A stretch of 33,318 nt of DNA. It comes from Oscillospiraceae bacterium. Lineage in GTDB: Bacteria; Bacillota; Clostridia; Oscillospirales; Ruminococcaceae. Shown piece after piece: positions 30,223 through 33,318 of this stretch. The DNA is taken from the NCBI GenBank assembly GCA_017408395.1, contig JAFQUQ010000047.1, positions 1 to 33,318 of the forward strand. The letters are read 5' to 3'. The notes under the pieces are model-generated. The model worked only from the letters and a program-made list of their open reading frames with translations. It was not told the origin of the DNA and did no database searches. Both the position numbers and the translations under genes were made by a program. Each line of letters begins with the position of its first letter. Positions within the stretch are counted from its first letter, which is position 1.

Positions 30223-30690
30223 TCAAGTGATTTCCGCAAATTCAGCCTGCACGAATTCACAGAGGGAGTTCGGTTCAATGATTATCTGTGCACCCCTTAC
30301 GCCTGCGCTTACGGCGATTTCGTCGAAGAGAATAGCGGTTTCGTCGATTATGGTAGGGAACTTCTTTTTCATACCCACAGGCGAACAGCCGCCCCTGATA
30401 TATCCCGTAACGTTCAGCAGGTCTTTAAGGGGAAGCATTTCCACTTTTTTATCGCCGAACGCCTTTGCGGCTTTTTTAAGGTCCAGCTCCTCATTAACGG
30501 GTATACAGCACACCAGATACCCCTTCTTTTCACCTTTGAGCACCAGCGTCTTAAAAACCTGTTCGGGGGGCTGTCCGAGCTGATTTGCAACGTGCATACC
30601 CGAAAGGTCGTTTTCATCTACCTCGTATTCGGCTGTGCGGAAGGCGATACCTGCCGCTTCAAGCATTCTCATAGCGTTTGTCTTGTTCAA
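30223..30690 (-). CDS. ybaK: YbaK/EbsC-type Cys-tRNA deacylase
   Basis: About 155 aa with the YbaK fold signatures: NKTNAMRMLEAAG near the start, EQVFKTLVLKG, the conserved Lys in this segment, GGCSPVGMKKKFP and VSAGVRGAQIIIEP. YbaK hydrolyses Cys-tRNA(Pro), correcting a ProRS error. I start at TTG 30690: the longer ORF from 30753 begins within a promoter (TTGAAA, 17 bp, TAGAAT), so transcription starts too late for it. Confidence 0.88.
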   Translation of the reverse strand: MNKTNAMRMLEAAGIAFRTAEYEVDENDLSGMHVANQLGQPPEQVFKTLVLKGEKKGYLVCCIPVNEELDLKKAAKAFGDKKVEMLPLKDLLNVTGYIRGGCSPVGMKKKFPTIIDETAILFDEIAVSAGVRGAQIIIEPNSLCEFVQAEFAEIT

Positions 30691-30729
30691 ATAAAAGCAT
30701 CTCTTTTCTTTTTCGGTTAAGCCTATTCT

Positions 30730-30755
30730 AACACATTCCGCTCTTTTTTTCAATA
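30730..30755 (-). promoter_or_regulatory. Promoter of the ybaK-like gene
   Basis: TTGAAA, 17-bp spacer, TAGAAT on the minus strand, within about 30725-30753. It sets the downstream start codon choice. Confidence 0.5.
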
Positions 30756-30771
30756 CAACAGCAATGATTTA

Positions 30772-30908
30772 ATTCGTAATTCGTAATGCGTAATTCGTAA
30801 TTATTCATCCTTCAATAAATCAAAAAGGCGGCAATCGCCGCCTTTTAATTACGCATTACGCATTAAGCATTACGCATTAAGCATTACGCATTAAGCATTA
30901 CGCATTAA
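30772..30908. repeat. Heptamer arrays with a central terminator hairpin
   Basis: TAATTCG units, then a symmetric hairpin GGCGGCAATCGCCGCC (30827-30842) with flanking A5 and T4 that can end pfkA transcripts, then 8.5 copies of ATTACGC/ATTAAGC (30847-30908) up to the pfkA stop. The longest regular array in the window. Confidence 0.85.
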
Positions 30909-30909
30909 T

Positions 30910-32133
30910 TTACTGGTCCAGTCTGAAATGAACAGGAATACCGTTGCGGTACTCGATTTCAGGCTCGCCCTGAATAAGGGGCAGGAAATAATTCAATGCG
31001 TCGGTAGTAACATTGTTGTGCTCGTTGTTTATCCACTCAACAGGGAATTTCTTTTCCTTGTTTGCGATTTCTCTTATGTCGGAGGTGAGAATTTCCACAC
31101 GGTAGGGGTTGTTGCTCATACGGCGGAAAACCATCATCTTGCCGCTTTCGCCGTCAAGCGCCGCCTTTACAGCCGCCCTGCCGATTTCCTCGGCCTCGTT
31201 TATGTCGGTAAGGGACGCAATGTGCGAGCTGCATCTCTGCATAACATTAAGCTCAATGGAGCGTACCTTACAGCCGATGTTTGCGGCGGTGACATTTTCA
31301 AGGTACTTGCCGATACCCGACAGGTATTTATGACCGAAAGCGTCCGTAAGTTCAGAGGAGAAGCCTGTTGAAAGATACTTTTCATCGTCACAGCGTATAC
31401 CCTCGGAAACCGCAACAATAACCGCCTTATAGCGTTTCTGGGCTTCCTTTACATCATCCAGGAACTTGTCGATGGAAAATTCCACCTCAGGCAGATAAAT
31501 AAGGTGGGGTGCAGGCTCACCGTTTGCTCTTAAAACACAGGAGGAAGCCGTCAGCCAGCCTGCGTCACGTCCCATTACCTCAACGATAGTCACCGACGGA
31601 ATTGAATAAACACGGCTGTCACGGATAATTTCCTGCAAAGAGGTGGCAACGTATTTTGCCGCAGAGCCGAAGCCCGGGGTATGGTCGGTGTTCATAACGT
31701 CGTTGTCGATTGTTTTAGGCACGCCGATAACCTTTATCTGGATATTGTGCTCCTTAAAATAAGCGTCAAGCTTCATAACGGTGTCCATTGAGTCGTTGCC
31801 GCCGATGTAGAAAAAGGCTCTGATGTTATGTTTAGAGAGGACAGCGGCGATTTTTTCGTAATCGGAAGGGTCCTCGTCAGGATTTTTAAGCTTGTAGCGG
31901 CAGGAGCCTAAAATTGTGGAAGGAGTCTTTTTAAGCAGCTCCCTGTCGTAATCGGAGGTAAGAATTTTTCTTAAATCAATGAAATTGTCCTTGATAACGC
32001 CCTCGATACCGTTGAGAGAGCCGTAGATACATTCGATTTCGGGGGTAGCGGCAGCGCCTGCAAAAACGCCTGCCAGCGAAGAATTGATTGCGGAAGTAGG
32101 ACCGCCTGACTGTGCAACAGCAATATTAAACAT
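30910..32133 (-). CDS. PPi-type 6-phosphofructokinase
   Basis: About 407 aa. PFK family signatures: VAQSGGPTSAINSS (N-terminal phosphate loop), FFYIGGNDSMDTV, VPKTIDNDV, GFGSAAKYVATSL and VEVMGRDAGWL. The GGND in place of the GGDG of ATP-dependent enzymes indicates use of pyrophosphate as phosphoryl donor (family knowledge), giving reversible fructose 6-phosphate phosphorylation in glycolysis. I start at ATG 32133 with GGAGG; the upstream extension to 32181 has no ribosome site. A -10-like TATAAT lies about 40 bp upstream. Confidence 0.92.
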   Translation of the reverse strand: MFNIAVAQSGGPTSAINSSLAGVFAGAAATPEIECIYGSLNGIEGVIKDNFIDLRKILTSDYDRELLKKTPSTILGSCRYKLKNPDEDPSDYEKIAAVLSKHNIRAFFYIGGNDSMDTVMKLDAYFKEHNIQIKVIGVPKTIDNDVMNTDHTPGFGSAAKYVATSLQEIIRDSRVYSIPSVTIVEVMGRDAGWLTASSCVLRANGEPAPHLIYLPEVEFSIDKFLDDVKEAQKRYKAVIVAVSEGIRCDDEKYLSTGFSSELTDAFGHKYLSGIGKYLENVTAANIGCKVRSIELNVMQRCSSHIASLTDINEAEEIGRAAVKAALDGESGKMMVFRRMSNNPYRVEILTSDIREIANKEKKFPVEWINNEHNNVTTDALNYFLPLIQGEPEIEYRNGIPVHFRLDQ

Positions 32134-32280
32134 AGTATTCCTCCGATAAAAATATTTTCTATGGTTATTATAACACGTCACAGCTCATTATTTCCATTAT
32201 CAAAATGACGGTATTTACGGCGCAATAACGCTTTTATTGGCACTTATGTGCAGAAAAGGATTTCAGAAAACCATTACAAT

Positions 32281-32340
32281 TTAATTCGGAATTCGAAATG
32301 CGGAATGCGGAATTAAGGGCGGCGATTGCCGCCCTTTTTA
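32281..32340. repeat. Heptamer array and GGGCGGC terminator hairpin
   Basis: GAATTCG/GAATGCG units followed by GGGCGGCGATTGCCGCCC with a T5 run, upstream of pfkA and outside the integrative element. Confidence 0.7.
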
Positions 32341-32344
32341 ATTG

Positions 32345-32364
32345 ATAATAAAAACGGGCGGATA
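32345..32364 (+). other. Truncated dispersed repeat: probable left attachment junction
   Basis: The sequence AATAAAAACGGGCGGATA matches the dispersed repeat at 25163-25186 but stops at GGATA, where other copies continue ATATCCGCCCC. Unrelated sequence (AGGCGAGGGTGCC) follows, leading straight to the recombinase stop codon. This marks the likely insertion point of the element. Confidence 0.55.
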
Positions 32365-32391
32365 AGGCGAGGGTGCCACAAAGAGGTTTTC

Positions 32392-32417
32392 GGCTGCGTA
32401 GTTTTTACTACGCAGCC
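32392..32417 (-). terminator. Hairpin at the recombinase stop codon
   Basis: Perfect 10-bp stem GGCTGCGTAG/CTACGCAGCC with 6-nt loop; the stop TAG is in the stem. No T run on the minus strand, so it may protect the end or take part in attachment rather than terminate. Confidence 0.5.
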
Positions 32418-33318
32418 TTTCTCTTTCTGTCGTAGTCCATCGTATCGGCAATAACACTCGCCTGTGCGATATTAAATCTGAAATAAATATCAATTTTCTG
32501 CTGTCGGTGACCACTGGATTTGTCGGGAGCGTGAATTTCAATACGTTCAATCAGTTCGTGCATAATTTCTGGAGTAAGTACAGAAATCTCGGTGTATTTC
32601 TTCACAATATCAATAAATTGCGTAATATCCGCAGATTTTTGCTCCTTCATTTCAATGAATTCCATCAATGCAGAAATTGTCAGTTTCAAACCCGTTTGTT
32701 CAGCTTCATAATCCTTAGACAGTGCCTCAAAACGCTCGTCGGAAATCTTACCGCTTACATTATCCTCATACAACCTCTTGAACAGCTTGTCCAGCTCTGA
32801 AATTCTCTTTTCAGCCTGGGTAAGCTGTTTTCTTGATTTTTTGAGCTCTACGAAATGCGATTGTGCCGAGACTTCCATTGCGGTTCTGATAAATTCATCT
32901 TCATTCTTATGCACGCTATCAAGCATTTTGTTGATTTCCTTTATTACAATATCCCTCAAAACACAGGTGCGAATATAATGTCCTGAACATTCCAACTGGT
33001 CTTTGGCATAGGTACTGCATTTCATATGTTCCTGCTCATCAGACAGACTTCTTGAACGGCACAGATATAATTTTTCACCGCAATCTGCACAGTAAACCAT
33101 TCCCGAAAACGGATTGACTTCCTCGTGATTTTGCATTCTTCGTTTGTTTTTTCGCAATTCCTGTACCAAATCAAAATCGTGCTGTGAAATAATCGGTTCG
33201 TGAGTGTTCTCAAAAACAATCCATTCCTCTTTGGGATTTTTCACTTTCCTTTTGCATTTGTATGATTTACGATGAGTGCGGAAGTTTACAGTATGACCTG
33301 CATATTCTGGTTTCTCAA
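32408..33318 (-). CDS. Large serine recombinase (TnpX/TndX-like), partial, start outside window
   Basis: The frame is open to the window edge, so the N-terminal catalytic domain lies outside. Visible are the end of the recombinase domain (EYAGHTVNFRTHRKSYK, NPKEEWIVFENTHEPIIS), a zinc ribbon (CADCGEKLYLC with later Cys in the CSTYAKDQLECSGHY region), a coiled-coil (about 115 residues, KKSRKQLTQAEKRISELDKL) and a short C-terminal domain. These are typical of recombinases of Tn4451/Tn5397-like mobilisable or conjugative elements. An internal GTG at 33244 is not the true start. Confidence 0.9.
   Translation of the reverse strand, partial: EKPEYAGHTVNFRTHRKSYKCKRKVKNPKEEWIVFENTHEPIISQHDFDLVQELRKNKRRMQNHEEVNPFSGMVYCADCGEKLYLCRSRSLSDEQEHMKCSTYAKDQLECSGHYIRTCVLRDIVIKEINKMLDSVHKNEDEFIRTAMEVSAQSHFVELKKSRKQLTQAEKRISELDKLFKRLYEDNVSGKISDERFEALSKDYEAEQTGLKLTISALMEFIEMKEQKSADITQFIDIVKKYTEISVLTPEIMHELIERIEIHAPDKSSGHRQQKIDIYFRFNIAQASVIADTMDYDRKRKAA

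Noticed and set aside
30847..30908. CRISPR or phage-type direct repeat
   Set aside because: The array is a simple period-7 tandem repeat without spacers and occurs in most intergenic gaps.
32392..32417. Simple intrinsic terminator of the recombinase
   Set aside because: A perfect stem is present but there is no T run on the transcribed strand, so termination is not assured; kept only as a hairpin feature.

Overview
The window looks like chromosomal DNA from a low-GC to medium-GC anaerobic Clostridia member, most likely Ruminococcus or a relative in the Oscillospiraceae. This rests on protein style: a PPi-type phosphofructokinase, a PflX-like radical SAM protein, a DUF1292 protein, a C_GCAxxG_C_C protein, LytTR and OmpR regulators, and frequent TTG/GTG starts behind strong Shine-Dalgarno sites. 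Genus is an inference. Intergenic DNA is full of period-7 repeat arrays (TAATGCG and GGAATTC types) and short GC-rich hairpin repeats.

Layout. 1-313: two tandem consensus promoters and a leader reading left, probably for an rRNA operon just outside the window. 440-697: a promoter- and terminator-bounded structured RNA (- strand), 6S-like at best guess. 893-2060: small P-loop kinase and OmpR-type response regulator. 2547-5145 (- strand): ABC ATPase, ABC-2 permease and histidine kinase, the probable partners of that regulator; a tandem 11-bp direct repeat sits upstream of this operon. 5751-7725 (-): SDR reductase with the YjjP/YjjB threonine/serine exporter pair. 8230-9668 (-): ECF sigma factor, zinc-finger anti-sigma factor and a small membrane protein. 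9928-11898: sugar-binding-like/GGDEF diguanylate cyclase. 12334-16879: phage-like DUF6291 protein, CLC channel, LytTR regulator, CorC/HlyC protein. 17731-21675: GtrA-like protein and a heterodimeric ABC exporter with one degenerate site. 21855-23290 (-): a 1.4-kb transcription unit without normal genes. 23466-24969: DUF1292, CBS and LUD proteins. 25312-27460 (-): PflX-like radical SAM protein and a MntA/HepT toxin-antitoxin operon with a third coupled gene. 27590-29761 (-): second ECF sigma/anti-sigma pair and a small membrane protein. 30223-32133 (-): YbaK-type deacylase and PPi-phosphofructokinase. 32408-33318 (-): end of a large serine recombinase, marking the edge of an integrative element that continues to the right.

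Two systems stand out. First, five copies of a ~320-bp cassette (2101-2419, 5360-5682, 7826-8144, 17033-17345, 29838-30184) each encode a 31-32 aa membrane peptide facing a short convergent antisense RNA, with consensus promoters at both ends and a shared bidirectional terminator. This is the architecture of a type I toxin-antitoxin system of the TxpA/BsrG/holin-like-toxin kind, here dispersed like a mobile repeat. Second, the 21855-23290 unit holds seven diverged ~98-125-bp tandem units sharing the motif GGAGTGAGTCC; most carry a ribosome-binding site and a 9-14 codon ORF that ends 6-13 nt before the next motif. I do not recognise this array from any described family.
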